A stretch of 64,000 bases of DNA. Origin: Butyrivibrio sp. MC2021 (lineage in GTDB: Bacteria > Bacillota > Clostridia > Lachnospirales > Lachnospiraceae). The position numbers and the translations under genes are program-made. Below the pieces are notes generated by a model. It was not told the origin of the DNA and searched no databases. It saw only the letters and a list, made by a program, of their open reading frames with translations. The DNA is taken from assembly GCF_000621605.1 (NCBI RefSeq), contig NZ_JHXX01000001.1, positions 558,001 through 622,000 on the forward strand. Direction: 5' to 3'. Every line of letters begins with the position of its first letter. The stretch's first letter is position 1. This document shows, in pieces, positions 43,870-53,555 of this stretch.

Positions 43870-46800
43870 TTATTTCCAATTCTGTGAGCCAATATTGAAA
43901 TTTATCATTTTGGCTCCGCTATACGCTCCTTTACCCTGGATAAGCACAGCTGCGGTTCCTTTATTAACATTGTTGAAGTAGCCCACAACTTCAAAATCGT
44001 TACCATATTCCAAGTTTCCGATTCCTTTAATCGTAACTGTCGGGAATGGGTCAAGAATTATGGTCGAACCAGTGTATTCCTGAGGCGCTGTCTTAGCCAC
44101 CTGTGCCTTGGATATATCATTTGCATAGGTCACAATTCTGTAATCTACAGAAGTACTGCTGCCGGCATAGGTTCCGACACCTGTTATTTCAACAATTATA
44201 CTATCACCAGATTCAAGAACTGTTTTCTCTGTAAGCTCTGCCTCATTATACAGATACTTCACAGTATAGTCCTTCTTAAAAATCAGTTTTTTACCATTAA
44301 GATCATAGATAACTGGTGCACTCTTGTAATATGAACCTTTCTTTTTGACATTATATGCTTTATCTGCTGCATTAATATATAACTTGCTGATGTCCTGCGC
44401 AGTAACAGCAAAAACTATTGGATTAAGCTTGCTTCCCTTGAAACATCCAAGTCCGTTTATTTTCAACTCTGCATTGCTTCCAAGCTTGTTATTCTTTGCA
44501 TATGATGTTTTGTAATCAACACCCTCTCGCAACAGCCAACGTTTTCCGGTACGTGAGCATGTCCATACAAGAGTAGGTTCTAGCTTTGCTCCTCCTTTTA
44601 GATACGCTACGCTTGTATTTACCTCTACTTCGGTGTTTGCATCTGTAAACTTTGCAGAACTTATCTTGAAAGATTTCTTAATTGTTCCGAAATACTCAGT
44701 GCCTTTACCATCTGCAATGCCGGTAATATATACTGTTGCTTTACCAACGTTTCTATTGTTCTCATAACGAACGTTGTAGTCCTTATTCTTTTCAAGTTTC
44801 TTTCCATTCTTATCTGAAACAACCAATTCGTTTTCCAAAAGAGTTATCGCTTCTACAGAATACTCTACTGTCTTAGGAAGATTAACCACTACATTACTTA
44901 TAGAAACAGGAATTGTATCCTGGATATCCACCGTACGCTTGCCGGTATAATTTCCAATTCCCTCTATCGTAACAGTAGTATCATCTTCACTAAAAATAAA
45001 ATCTTTGGTCGGCTTAAGGAGCTTTCCGGCAACGAAAACGCTTACGGATACCCCTTTGCTTCCTCTTGATGCGCTGACAGATACTAATGGGTTCTTTTCC
45101 AGATCACAGGCTTTAATAGTGAAAAATTCTGTATGCGTCTGGCTGTATGCGCCTAATCCCTTAATAAGGATCCTGCCGCTGTTTTCACCAACGTTTACAT
45201 TGTTTTTATAGCTTATACTGTATTCAGTTCCGGCTCTTAATAACTTATCTCCATAGTATACACGCACATCAGGAATAATGGCTGCCCCTGTGTATTCGTA
45301 CCCCTGTGAGTCAATACCGACAACCCAGAAACCTGAAGTGTCCTCTCCTGATGCCTCCCTTTCATCCTTTTCTTTGCCATCTTCCTCGTTATTGCCGATA
45401 TCCGTTGGAATATCTTGTACCTTGATCATGCACTCAGTGTAAAAGCTCTTATCATCACTACTTACACCAAGTTTTATTTTTGCAGTGCCATCCTTTACTC
45501 CGGATATGACGATATGCCCCTTCGATGAATCAGATGCATCGATTGAGATCACCTCTCCTTCAGTGTCTGCTTTCTGCTCAAGAACAGAGTAATCAAAGCT
45601 TACAGGGTAAGCATTTGTCGGAACAGCGTTCCATACAAGATCTACAGATTCTCCAGGTCTAAGTAGTAGGCTTGTTTTATTAACACTGACATTTTGCAAT
45701 GGAACTGTAACTTTTACTTTACATTCAGCACTTTCCCAACCACTAAAATCCCATGCTGTTACAACTGCTTCACCTGTACCTACTGCTTTTATCACATTTC
45801 CATCTGTTGATACTACAGCAGGATCAGAAGATAATAAGGTAATATCTTCATTTGCATAATTAGGAAACTCAATGCCGGATAACTCATAACTATCTCCTAA
45901 AGTAAGTTCCACATTGGTTTCATTGAGCTTAAGTCTGCCTGCAGGTTTCTTTCCATCAATTTCACATATATAACCGCACTTATGTGCATTGGCAGAAACA
46001 TTGCTCCACTTCCAAATTCCATATTTATAACTGGCAGATGGTATTGAATCTTTTAGCATCAAAATATGATCATCAGATCCAATTCCTTCGCCCCCATTTT
46101 CCCAAGCGGTAAAATCACTTTCTTCGCCGGTAATCCAGCTTACTTTCCCGCTAACGGGATCAATTCCACCACCGGTATAATAATAATCACGGAATGCACC
46201 TGAAATAATCCCCCCTGATGAAATATTATTTACAAGACCATTTTCCTTATCTGTAAGAGCATTAAATTCCTCTTCACTGGTGATTGTTACAAGATGGCCT
46301 CCCAAACGTTCACATTCAAATTCTGCTTCTTCCCAGCTCATGTTATCAAAGAAAAGCTTGTAGGTATGCCCGTTCCAGGTCATTTCTTTAGCGGGTTCCC
46401 CTGTGCATTTCAGTTCTACAGTCTTTTCAAGGTTCAACACTGATCCATCTGTAAACATGGCGCTGTATTCCAAATGATATATTCCATCAGCATACCCGTA
46501 TGCTTTATCTGATACTCCAAAGTTTAAATAAGATGTGTAATAAGTGATATCACCGCTTCCGCCAGCACGCATTCCGCCAGTTTGTGCAACAATATTTGCT
46601 ATAGCAAGTTCATCATCAAACACATAGTCTCTTCCAGCTTTTTCTGACCACACTTTAAATGAATTATTAGCAATAATTCCAAAGTCGGTATCAGGAAAAG
46701 ATGAGAATCCAACGCTGTAAGTAAAACCAACAGGACAAACTCCTGTTATAATGATAAAAAAAGCATCTTTAAATCTATCCGCATAGGTTCCAAGCATTGT

Positions 46801-48015
46801 AACACCTGCAAAAACTTCAGAAGCATTTCCTGCCTGGTCAGTGGCGTATATATATGTTTGATAGCGGCCATACCTTCCTCCACATGCTTCTCGGGAAACA
46901 TGGTATGTGTATCGCCCGGAATTGCTTTCCATCATTTTCTTATTTTCTTCTTTTCTAGTCGGTGTTTCATCCTCAGTCAAAGTCATGCAATGCCATGACT
47001 CAAGTTGGACTTTTGCTACTGACGTTTCATCAGTAACAACACAAGAAACATCAAATCCATCAGCGGTTATATTGCCAATCTGAATATCATGTATTTCCGG
47101 AGCTTTGGTATCAGCCGGAGCCTTATTTGTTTCTGCCAGTGCTGCGGCGTAATTGTAATTCCTCCAAATATAAGTTGTGGTATTACCATTTTTTAATGTT
47201 TTTATTCCATAACGAATAATATTTGTTCCGCCGCTATTGGCTTCATAACAAATAGGACCACCGCCACTGTTACCGCAATATACTACCCAGTGACTGTTGT
47301 ATTTTAAAATATCCCCAGGAACAGCATGGTTAACTACGTCATTGAAAGGGCACTCACATACAATTGATCTGGTATCTGTACTACTCATGCGCCTTCCCAT
47401 ATCCTGGTGGAATAGATAATAATACACAAAGCAGCTAAACCCGTAACAGGTCCATCCACCCGCCAGACCAGTTGTATTCATTCCCAGTCTTTGCTTCATG
47501 ACATTTATATAATTGCACTTATCACATGTTTCCGAGCTGCTGTGATTACATGGCCCTCCATCTGTTGAAAAGTAAGTACCTGCCGGAAGGGCTGCAGTAA
47601 GTTCTGCCAGGCGTGCTTCTGCTTCTTCGATACTGGTTACTCCAGTGCTATATTCTTTAAGCCCTGCTGCAATGCCGTAATGTCCAGTTTTGATTTCTCT
47701 ATATATTTCTTCATCATCTTCAAAAACTGTTTCATCGTCATCATCATCAAGGATCACTTCATTTTGAAAACCTTCAAAAGAAGTATCATCTTCATATATA
47801 ATCTCTTCATTTTGAAATTCTTCTACAAAAGGCGATTCATCCTCATCCAGAACTTCCAGATCATCAAATGAGTTATCATTTTCATCTGTGAGAATTATCT
47901 CTTCAAATGATTCCTCTTGGATATAAGATTGCGCATAGGAATTTACGCTAAGAGATGAGAAGGCCAGCATTCCTACCATAGCCAGCCCCAAAAATTGCTT
48001 ACACTTTCTTTTCAT
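43870..48015 (-). CDS. Giant secreted cysteine-peptidase/C-type-lectin protein with Ig-like repeats
   Basis: A 1381-residue exported protein. A signal peptide (about 1-29) is followed by an acidic segment rich in Glu/Asp (about 33-108). Residues about 110-290 resemble an NlpC/P60- or CHAP-type papain-fold domain: Cys190 or Cys195 in TCYGFSCFV, His242 in SHWVVYCG, and a polar third residue near 260. An Ig-like domain (about 303-410) and a C-type lectin domain (about 546-688) follow, the latter with SWEEAEFECERLGGHLVTIT and CGYICEI. Two BIG2-like domains (about 692-870) and about six C-terminal beta-repeats of the form LxxGxDYxVxYxNNxxxG complete it. No LPXTG or SLH motif is seen. It is likely a surface or secreted protein acting on peptidoglycan or peptides and binding glycans; the catalytic role is inferred. 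Confidence 0.8.
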   Translation of the reverse strand: MKRKCKQFLGLAMVGMLAFSSLSVNSYAQSYIQEESFEEIILTDENDNSFDDLEVLDEDESPFVEEFQNEEIIYEDDTSFEGFQNEVILDDDDDETVFEDDEEIYREIKTGHYGIAAGLKEYSTGVTSIEEAEARLAELTAALPAGTYFSTDGGPCNHSSSETCDKCNYINVMKQRLGMNTTGLAGGWTCYGFSCFVYYYLFHQDMGRRMSSTDTRSIVCECPFNDVVNHAVPGDILKYNSHWVVYCGNSGGGPICYEANSGGTNIIRYGIKTLKNGNTTTYIWRNYNYAAALAETNKAPADTKAPEIHDIQIGNITADGFDVSCVVTDETSVAKVQLESWHCMTLTEDETPTRKEENKKMMESNSGRYTYHVSREACGGRYGRYQTYIYATDQAGNASEVFAGVTMLGTYADRFKDAFFIIITGVCPVGFTYSVGFSSFPDTDFGIIANNSFKVWSEKAGRDYVFDDELAIANIVAQTGGMRAGGSGDITYYTSYLNFGVSDKAYGYADGIYHLEYSAMFTDGSVLNLEKTVELKCTGEPAKEMTWNGHTYKLFFDNMSWEEAEFECERLGGHLVTITSEEEFNALTDKENGLVNNISSGGIISGAFRDYYYTGGGIDPVSGKVSWITGEESDFTAWENGGEGIGSDDHILMLKDSIPSASYKYGIWKWSNVSANAHKCGYICEIDGKKPAGRLKLNETNVELTLGDSYELSGIEFPNYANEDITLLSSDPAVVSTDGNVIKAVGTGEAVVTAWDFSGWESAECKVKVTVPLQNVSVNKTSLLLRPGESVDLVWNAVPTNAYPVSFDYSVLEQKADTEGEVISIDASDSSKGHIVISGVKDGTAKIKLGVSSDDKSFYTECMIKVQDIPTDIGNNEEDGKEKDEREASGEDTSGFWVVGIDSQGYEYTGAAIIPDVRVYYGDKLLRAGTEYSISYKNNVNVGENSGRILIKGLGAYSQTHTEFFTIKACDLEKNPLVSVSASRGSKGVSVSVFVAGKLLKPTKDFIFSEDDTTVTIEGIGNYTGKRTVDIQDTIPVSISNVVVNLPKTVEYSVEAITLLENELVVSDKNGKKLEKNKDYNVRYENNRNVGKATVYITGIADGKGTEYFGTIKKSFKISSAKFTDANTEVEVNTSVAYLKGGAKLEPTLVWTCSRTGKRWLLREGVDYKTSYAKNNKLGSNAELKINGLGCFKGSKLNPIVFAVTAQDISKLYINAADKAYNVKKKGSYYKSAPVIYDLNGKKLIFKKDYTVKYLYNEAELTEKTVLESGDSIIVEITGVGTYAGSSTSVDYRIVTYANDISKAQVAKTAPQEYTGSTIILDPFPTVTIKGIGNLEYGNDFEVVGYFNNVNKGTAAVLIQGKGAYSGAKMINFNIGSQNWK

Positions 48016-48114
48016 TCATTTTCCCTCCAGAATAAAAAAATCACTACTATAATTTTATTCTTACCAATGGCCATTATCAATATTGAGTTACATTATGTTG
48101 TCGTATTACGAACA

Positions 48115-48148
48115 AAAGCAGTAGACCGTTTTATTGGTCTACTGCTTT
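48115..48148 (-). terminator. Terminator of the papain-like protein gene
   Basis: AAAGCAGTAGACC (48115-48127) pairs with GGTCTACTGCTTT (48136-48148). On the minus strand a TTTTGTT tract follows. It lies 76 bases past the stop at 48224. Confidence 0.75.
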
Positions 48149-48223
48149 GCTGAAACCTCCATGGATTCATACAAAAATCACATATCCTGCGCATGTTATG
48201 TGCAACACTTTCTCGTTAGCTCA

Positions 48224-51200
48224 TCATTTAACACGATAAACATATACAAAAGTATGGCTGCCTGTATATGAGCTCTTAGCGCCTCCTGCCTCAATATCAG
48301 CAATAAGCTTGATAGAAGTTGGTCCAGAAAGCTTATCCGTAGGTTCAGCAACCTCTCCTACTTTCTTAACTGTTCCATCCTTTAATTTGGTGTCTTCTGC
48401 ATAGGTGTAAGTATATGCGGCATTTATGTCTTTGTTCTTACCTACAGTAACCTTCTTGCCAGCCTCTGTAAATGTAGGCTTTACAAGGAAGTAGCCCTTC
48501 TTGCCGTTCGCCTTAAAGGTAACATCCTTTACTTGCATCTCAAGAATTGATACATCAGCTTGAGCGATGGAAAATTTAACTTTCTTTGATGTTCCGGAGT
48601 AGTTTCCTTTTGCCTTTACGGTTACATATGGCGCACTCTTAGCAGTGCTAAGTGCAGCCTTCTTATTGTTCTTATATGTAACAGTATAGTCTGTCCCGGC
48701 AATAAGAGTTTTTCCGGCGTAGGTCACAGTAACTTCAGGCTTAGCTCCGCCCTTGGTAAAAGTTGTATTCTCTACTTCAATATCAAATTCTTTAGCTGCA
48801 TTAAGTGGCTTTATTGTTACTGTCTTAATAATTTCCCCCGTAACTCCACCTATTCCAATAAATGTTACAGGCACTTTGCCAACACTATCATTTTCTCCAA
48901 TAGATACCGTGTAATCCCTGCCCTCTATAAGCGGCGTTACTACTTTAGTTTTGCTATCATAAGAGTATAAAGTCACTGCGTCCCAGTGTTCTTTTTTGCA
49001 TTTTTTATCATTGCTATTAAATAGATCCTGCAAAGTAAGAATACTTCCTGTATAGCTTACAGATGTTTTTAATCCTGCTATCTTAACTGTACTTAGAGAC
49101 AATGATTTTTCTGATTGTTCCGAGTCTTTTGATTCTTCTGAGTCTTCCGATTTACTAATAACCTTAACAGTTACATAATCTTTTGTTTTTCCAATATACT
49201 CTCCTATGCCATTAGCATATATGGTGTATATTTTTCCAGCCTGGTCAAGCACTGTATAGGGGCTAACTTCTGATTCCCCTTCATAATATCTAAGGTAATA
49301 ATCTGTATCAGGATTTAATATGCTACCATAATATGTTAGAACAGGCTTCACACTTGAAAGACTTTCTCCGTCCGTTGCATTTAAAATAATTAGATTTGAA
49401 GAAAAAACAGCCTTCTCCAAAGTTGGTTGTACGATTGAATAGCAAATAGTAATATCATGTACCTTATCATCATCAATAAAGTATATGCGTAAATAGGGGT
49501 TATCCTCTAAAACAGATGACCACCAGCTTTTTTGAACATTGTTATTGTATGATACAGTATAATCTCGTTGTTCTTTCAAAAGTTTCTTACCATAAAAAAC
49601 TAATATGCTGTCGAAACATGCTTCAGAACCCGTATATGGCATTTCTATGGATGTCTCGTTACAAGAGCCATCTAAAAATATATAATATTGGTCTTCATAT
49701 TTCACTGCACACCAATAACTCTTTGAGACATTCTGTGCAGAATTATCAAACACCTCTCTAAGTTCACTTGGAACATCTCTCCATTCATTTTCATCTTCAG
49801 TTATATATTTTGCATACAGGTGTATATCCCCTGTCATGTTCTCTGAGATTTGTTCAACTTTCACTGAAAACATCTCATCCAGATACCAATCTTCGAAAAC
49901 CATCCCATCAGGTGGAGTCGGTTCTAGAAGTCGATATGAAACGCCGCTCAAATATTTGCTGTAATTGTAAGGATTCTGAATGCCTCCATTAAGGTGATAT
50001 ATTATATTATTATATGGGCCCAGACCAACATTGAAGCTATACCGAGCAAGTATATCATTATCACCATATATAAACTCATAAGAGACCTCATCCGCAACAG
50101 ATTTTTTCAAGCCCTCATCACGATATTCAAATATATCTCCATTATTATATGGCAATATGCTTTCACCATTTCTAATTAAAGAAAAATCCTGAATATTCTT
50201 AGCTCTTTCCCAACTAAAGCTAATCACATTGCCTTTCTCAACATTGTACCTGAATGTTTTTGAACTGGGGTGTACTATGTATTTTCTAGTGGCAGTCACT
50301 CCATCTAAAAATGCTTTAACAGTAGTTATTCCCAGCATTTTTTCTGTAACACGCCCTTGACTGTCTATGGACAAAACATCCTTATCATAAGTCCATTTTA
50401 TTTCACTTTTAGGAACATAATCGTAAGGATTATAGCTTATAGCGTATTCGTATGATCCATCAGCACACTCATATAGGTTAATATTTATTGAAAGTAATTT
50501 TTTCTCAACTATGACATTGATTTTGTTCTCCACAGAGCCATCGACCGTTGAAACTGTTATCACTGCATTCCCTTCAGTAATTCCAACAAGCTGTCCATTA
50601 TTTACCTTTACTATATCGTCATCAGAACTTGTCCAAACTAGTTTCTTATTCGTAGCTCTAACAGGAAGAATAGTCGTTGAAACCTTAAATGCCTCATTTA
50701 CTCCTAAAGAAACTTTATTATCACTAATATTTGAAAACTTTATCTCCTCCACTGAAATCACATCATCAGTTTTAACATTATCAGTGAAAGCCTTTATTCT
50801 AAAATTTCCCTCACTTTCCATATCAGCCCAGCAACTATCGTAGCTAAAGCTCTCTCCATGATTTGAACGCGTACAATCAGATTCCATTTCCTTATGAAGA
50901 GCAGGAGCATCTAGTTCTACAACTACAGCAAATTTTGACAAAGCTGATATCTCAACAGCCTCAGTTAAAGGAATTGTATAGTAGCCAGCATATCCGGTAG
51001 TCCCTGTCGTTATTGCTTTTTCGACCAGATTCCCACTGTCTGGTGCATCAACTACATCCTTATATATTTTTATTCTATAGTTTACATTTGTAGTATCACT
51101 AAAAAAAGATACTGCTTTCAGGATTTCTCCATTATAGCCTTCTAAAGAATGAGCAGTAAAAACATTTGCTCCTATACTATACCCACCATACGAAGCATTA

Positions 51201-52387
51201 TAACCATCATACTGATAATTGTTTTCATAATTTGAGGCAACATTAAAATCTGCTGCATAGAAAGTTGATCCTAAAGAAGCCTCATAATATGACATCCAAA
51301 AATATCCGGAAAAGCTATTCTCATCAGAAGAACCAGACGTCGTCCAGCTATTTCTTACGAGAAAAGCTCCATCTCCTGGTGCTTCAATTGCAAAATGCTC
51401 CTTAGGAAAGTCATCATCCCAACCAAGTATGACTACAGCATGACCAGATCCAGCAGACTCAGGGCTATAATAACAGTTGTGCTGAACATTAAATCTAGGA
51501 AGATCAGACCTCATATCATAAATACCTGGCACCAAAATGGTAATGCCGGCAGCTCCATATTCATAAATCATATTTTTTATAGGAGCCAACATTGAAATGT
51601 TTTTACTATCCCTGAAAGCATCTAGGTCAACATTTTCTATATAAAAATTTTCTAAATGCGCAATATCCTCATACGCAAGTTCATCTTGAATGCCTCTGCA
51701 ACTTACAACGTCAATATCTCTGTCATATTGTGCAACTTCTTCATCTGCAGCACCTTTCCATTGAGCCAAAGTAAAAAAAGCTCCTTCAAAGTCTCCTCCA
51801 TCATTTATTGCACTCATGCCCTCACGGGAATAGTTATCCTCTATTCCTCCTAAAGGATCAACAACTGAATTATTCAAAAACCAGGCTAAATGAAGTTCTG
51901 ACAAATCCGGATCACTAATAAGCCCTTTTTTCAAAAGGCTAGTCTCTGCAAGACCTAATGTTGCAAATGCCCAGCACGTTCCATAGGGATTCTGATCTCT
52001 TACTTTAGGCAAATTTGGCGTTGTATAGCTTTTTGGAAGATTCTCAAAAAAGGTCCAAGAATCATTTCCCTCTTCCAATTGCTTATGTTTTACCGGTATA
52101 GGAATTTCTGATGGCACATATCCAGTAGCGTATTCACTATAATCACCACTGACATCTATTGCAAGATCTGTACTCTCTTCTATATCTTCTACTATTTGAA
52201 TATTCTCTGATGTAAAAGCATTCTCCTCTGTATTATCAACTAATTCAACAAATTCTGTTTCGGAAAAGTCTTCTTCCACTAAATCCATCTCTGAAAATTC
52301 TTCAGCAGCTATAGCTTCTACTGAAGGCAATAATAGTGCAACAGAAAGTATCACACAAAGAATTATTTTAACCACATTCTTGCTCAT
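48224..52387 (-). CDS. Giant secreted C1A papain-like peptidase with BIG2, InlB and beta-repeats
   Basis: A 1387-residue exported protein. A signal peptide (about 1-28, ending EAIAA) precedes an acidic region. The peptidase (about 118-400) has the C1A triad: Cys138 in VRDQNPYGTCWAFATLGLAE, His316 in SGHAVVILGWDDDF and Asn346 in FLVRNSW. Downstream are a beta-sandwich domain (about 400-545), a BIG2 domain with VKVNNGQLVGITEGNAVITV, an InlB/Listeria-Bacteroides repeat (YNNIIYHLNGGIQN...VFEDWYLDE), and about five C-terminal repeats like those of the protein encoded at 43870-48015. The base composition over 49.4-52 kb looks more AT-rich than elsewhere, hinting at recent acquisition. The ATG follows GAGGAG. 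No cell-wall sorting signal is seen. Confidence 0.88.
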   Translation of the reverse strand: MSKNVVKIILCVILSVALLLPSVEAIAAEEFSEMDLVEEDFSETEFVELVDNTEENAFTSENIQIVEDIEESTDLAIDVSGDYSEYATGYVPSEIPIPVKHKQLEEGNDSWTFFENLPKSYTTPNLPKVRDQNPYGTCWAFATLGLAETSLLKKGLISDPDLSELHLAWFLNNSVVDPLGGIEDNYSREGMSAINDGGDFEGAFFTLAQWKGAADEEVAQYDRDIDVVSCRGIQDELAYEDIAHLENFYIENVDLDAFRDSKNISMLAPIKNMIYEYGAAGITILVPGIYDMRSDLPRFNVQHNCYYSPESAGSGHAVVILGWDDDFPKEHFAIEAPGDGAFLVRNSWTTSGSSDENSFSGYFWMSYYEASLGSTFYAADFNVASNYENNYQYDGYNASYGGYSIGANVFTAHSLEGYNGEILKAVSFFSDTTNVNYRIKIYKDVVDAPDSGNLVEKAITTGTTGYAGYYTIPLTEAVEISALSKFAVVVELDAPALHKEMESDCTRSNHGESFSYDSCWADMESEGNFRIKAFTDNVKTDDVISVEEIKFSNISDNKVSLGVNEAFKVSTTILPVRATNKKLVWTSSDDDIVKVNNGQLVGITEGNAVITVSTVDGSVENKINVIVEKKLLSININLYECADGSYEYAISYNPYDYVPKSEIKWTYDKDVLSIDSQGRVTEKMLGITTVKAFLDGVTATRKYIVHPSSKTFRYNVEKGNVISFSWERAKNIQDFSLIRNGESILPYNNGDIFEYRDEGLKKSVADEVSYEFIYGDNDILARYSFNVGLGPYNNIIYHLNGGIQNPYNYSKYLSGVSYRLLEPTPPDGMVFEDWYLDEMFSVKVEQISENMTGDIHLYAKYITEDENEWRDVPSELREVFDNSAQNVSKSYWCAVKYEDQYYIFLDGSCNETSIEMPYTGSEACFDSILVFYGKKLLKEQRDYTVSYNNNVQKSWWSSVLEDNPYLRIYFIDDDKVHDITICYSIVQPTLEKAVFSSNLIILNATDGESLSSVKPVLTYYGSILNPDTDYYLRYYEGESEVSPYTVLDQAGKIYTIYANGIGEYIGKTKDYVTVKVISKSEDSEESKDSEQSEKSLSLSTVKIAGLKTSVSYTGSILTLQDLFNSNDKKCKKEHWDAVTLYSYDSKTKVVTPLIEGRDYTVSIGENDSVGKVPVTFIGIGGVTGEIIKTVTIKPLNAAKEFDIEVENTTFTKGGAKPEVTVTYAGKTLIAGTDYTVTYKNNKKAALSTAKSAPYVTVKAKGNYSGTSKKVKFSIAQADVSILEMQVKDVTFKANGKKGYFLVKPTFTEAGKKVTVGKNKDINAAYTYTYAEDTKLKDGTVKKVGEVAEPTDKLSGPTSIKLIADIEAGGAKSSYTGSHTFVYVYRVK

Positions 52388-52635
52388 TTATTCACTCTCC
52401 TCATTTATAACACAATTATGTTACTGAATATCACAAATAAACCTAAAAGTAATTGTATTATCAATTCTCAAGTGTTAGCTAGACAGTACATCATGTTTTT
52501 TCGCCCATTTTGAAACGTAATTGCACTTTTGAGCACCAGCTATTTAACAAAAGTTTTATAATCTGCCTCATCCATAGAAGTTACAATTAAATCATGAATG
52601 AGAGAAATCAGGCTGATTAACGAGAGGAGCCCCCT

Positions 52636-53062
52636 ATGATCAAAACTATAGTAATAGAGGATATGCAACATCTGTATGATATTTTAAATGAGCAGGAGTA
52701 TAGGGAAGATCTTAAGCGAAACAGAAATCTTTTTGTATATCGCGGTCAGCCGGATGCTACATTTAGACTGACAACGAGCTTGTAAAGGAACTGCCGTGAA
52801 AAGAAACAGGAACTTGAACCATGGACTTCCCACCAGGCTTCTGGATTGGTCATTCTCACCACTTATTGCTCTGCACTTTTCTGTTACAGAAAATGACTTA
52901 AAGGATATGTAAAAGCGTGACGGCGTAGTCTGGCGTATAGATGTACATGAACTTCACAGGCTCCTGCCGGAAAAATATCGTCAAATCTCAAAAAAATACA
53001 ATACTACTGTATTCTCCGTGGATATGCTTTCAGAAGCATGTGATAGCCTCGTAAGATCTTAA
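52636..53062 (+). pseudogene. Decayed FRG-domain gene
   Basis: An ATG at 52636 with an upstream GAGAGGAG site reads about 49 codons including [19 protein letters not shown], the FRG hallmark, then TAA; the same frame continues [12 protein letters not shown]. After a deletion and frame change the sequence reads [18 protein letters not shown], another FRG hallmark, then a second TAA and RDGVVWRIDVHELHRLLP, to a stop at 53060-53062. Two nonsense codons and the internal deletion show it is dead. FRG proteins are unknown or toxin-like and are found in defence-gene contexts. Together with the flanks it explains the 714-base gap between 52388 and 53102; 52388-52635 itself shows no further feature. 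Confidence 0.8.
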
Positions 53063-53102
53063 TCGATGATAATAAATTACCAAACCAAAAAGGTATACAG
53101 AT

Positions 53103-53471
53103 CTAACATGAAAAGAATTCAGAAAGTTTGTCCACAAGCTCATCTTTGCTCATGGTCTTAAGAAGAATGCCCTGATGCTGCAGATTTTGGAGTTCTTCAA
53201 GAATAGCCTCATCATTATTTCCCGTAAGGAACATAACAGGAATATCAGCGATGTTCTCCTTCTGTCTGAGATTCATAAATACCCTGGGACCGTTTTCCAC
53301 AGGCATCTCATAATCAAGGAGAATAAGATCAGCGGTATTTTTTTCAAACCATCTAAAGGCCTGACTGCCGCTTGTAACCATGGCAACCTTGTAGTTTTCC
53401 TTGAGCCACTGTCTAACAAGCTGCATATATCCGGGATCATCATCAATGATAAGAATAGTTTTAGTATCCAT
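53103..53471 (-). CDS. Receiver-only response regulator (CheY-like)
   Basis: A 122-residue single receiver domain. ILIIDDDPGY has the acidic pair, LILLDYEMPVENG the phospho-acceptor Asp, FLTGNN the Thr and GILLKTMSKDEL the Lys (the usual KP is KT). There is no output domain, so it works as a CheY/Spo0F-like relay or by binding a partner. GGAGG precedes the ATG. It lies beyond a terminator-like hairpin downstream of the PIN-PhoH gene; no kinase is nearby. Confidence 0.9.
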   Translation of the reverse strand: MDTKTILIIDDDPGYMQLVRQWLKENYKVAMVTSGSQAFRWFEKNTADLILLDYEMPVENGPRVFMNLRQKENIADIPVMFLTGNNDEAILEELQNLQHQGILLKTMSKDELVDKLSEFFSC

Positions 53472-53506
53472 AATTTGCCTCCACTATTCTATTATATCAT
53501 TATTAA

Positions 53507-53533
53507 AGACCCGGACACAAAAGTATCCGGGCC
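53507..53533 (-). terminator. Weak terminator between PIN-PhoH and receiver genes
   Basis: GACCCGGACAC (53507-53517) faces GTATCCGGGCC (53522-53532) with one or two mismatches around a 4-base loop. The T-tract on the minus strand is short, so termination may be partial. Confidence 0.5.
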
Positions 53534-53555
53534 TTGAAATTACCGTTTTATTTTA

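Noticed and set aside
48224..52387. Whole giant-gene region as a prophage or integrative element
   Set aside because: No integrase, attachment repeats, structural phage genes or transfer genes are present; only base composition and flanking pseudogenes hint at transfer.
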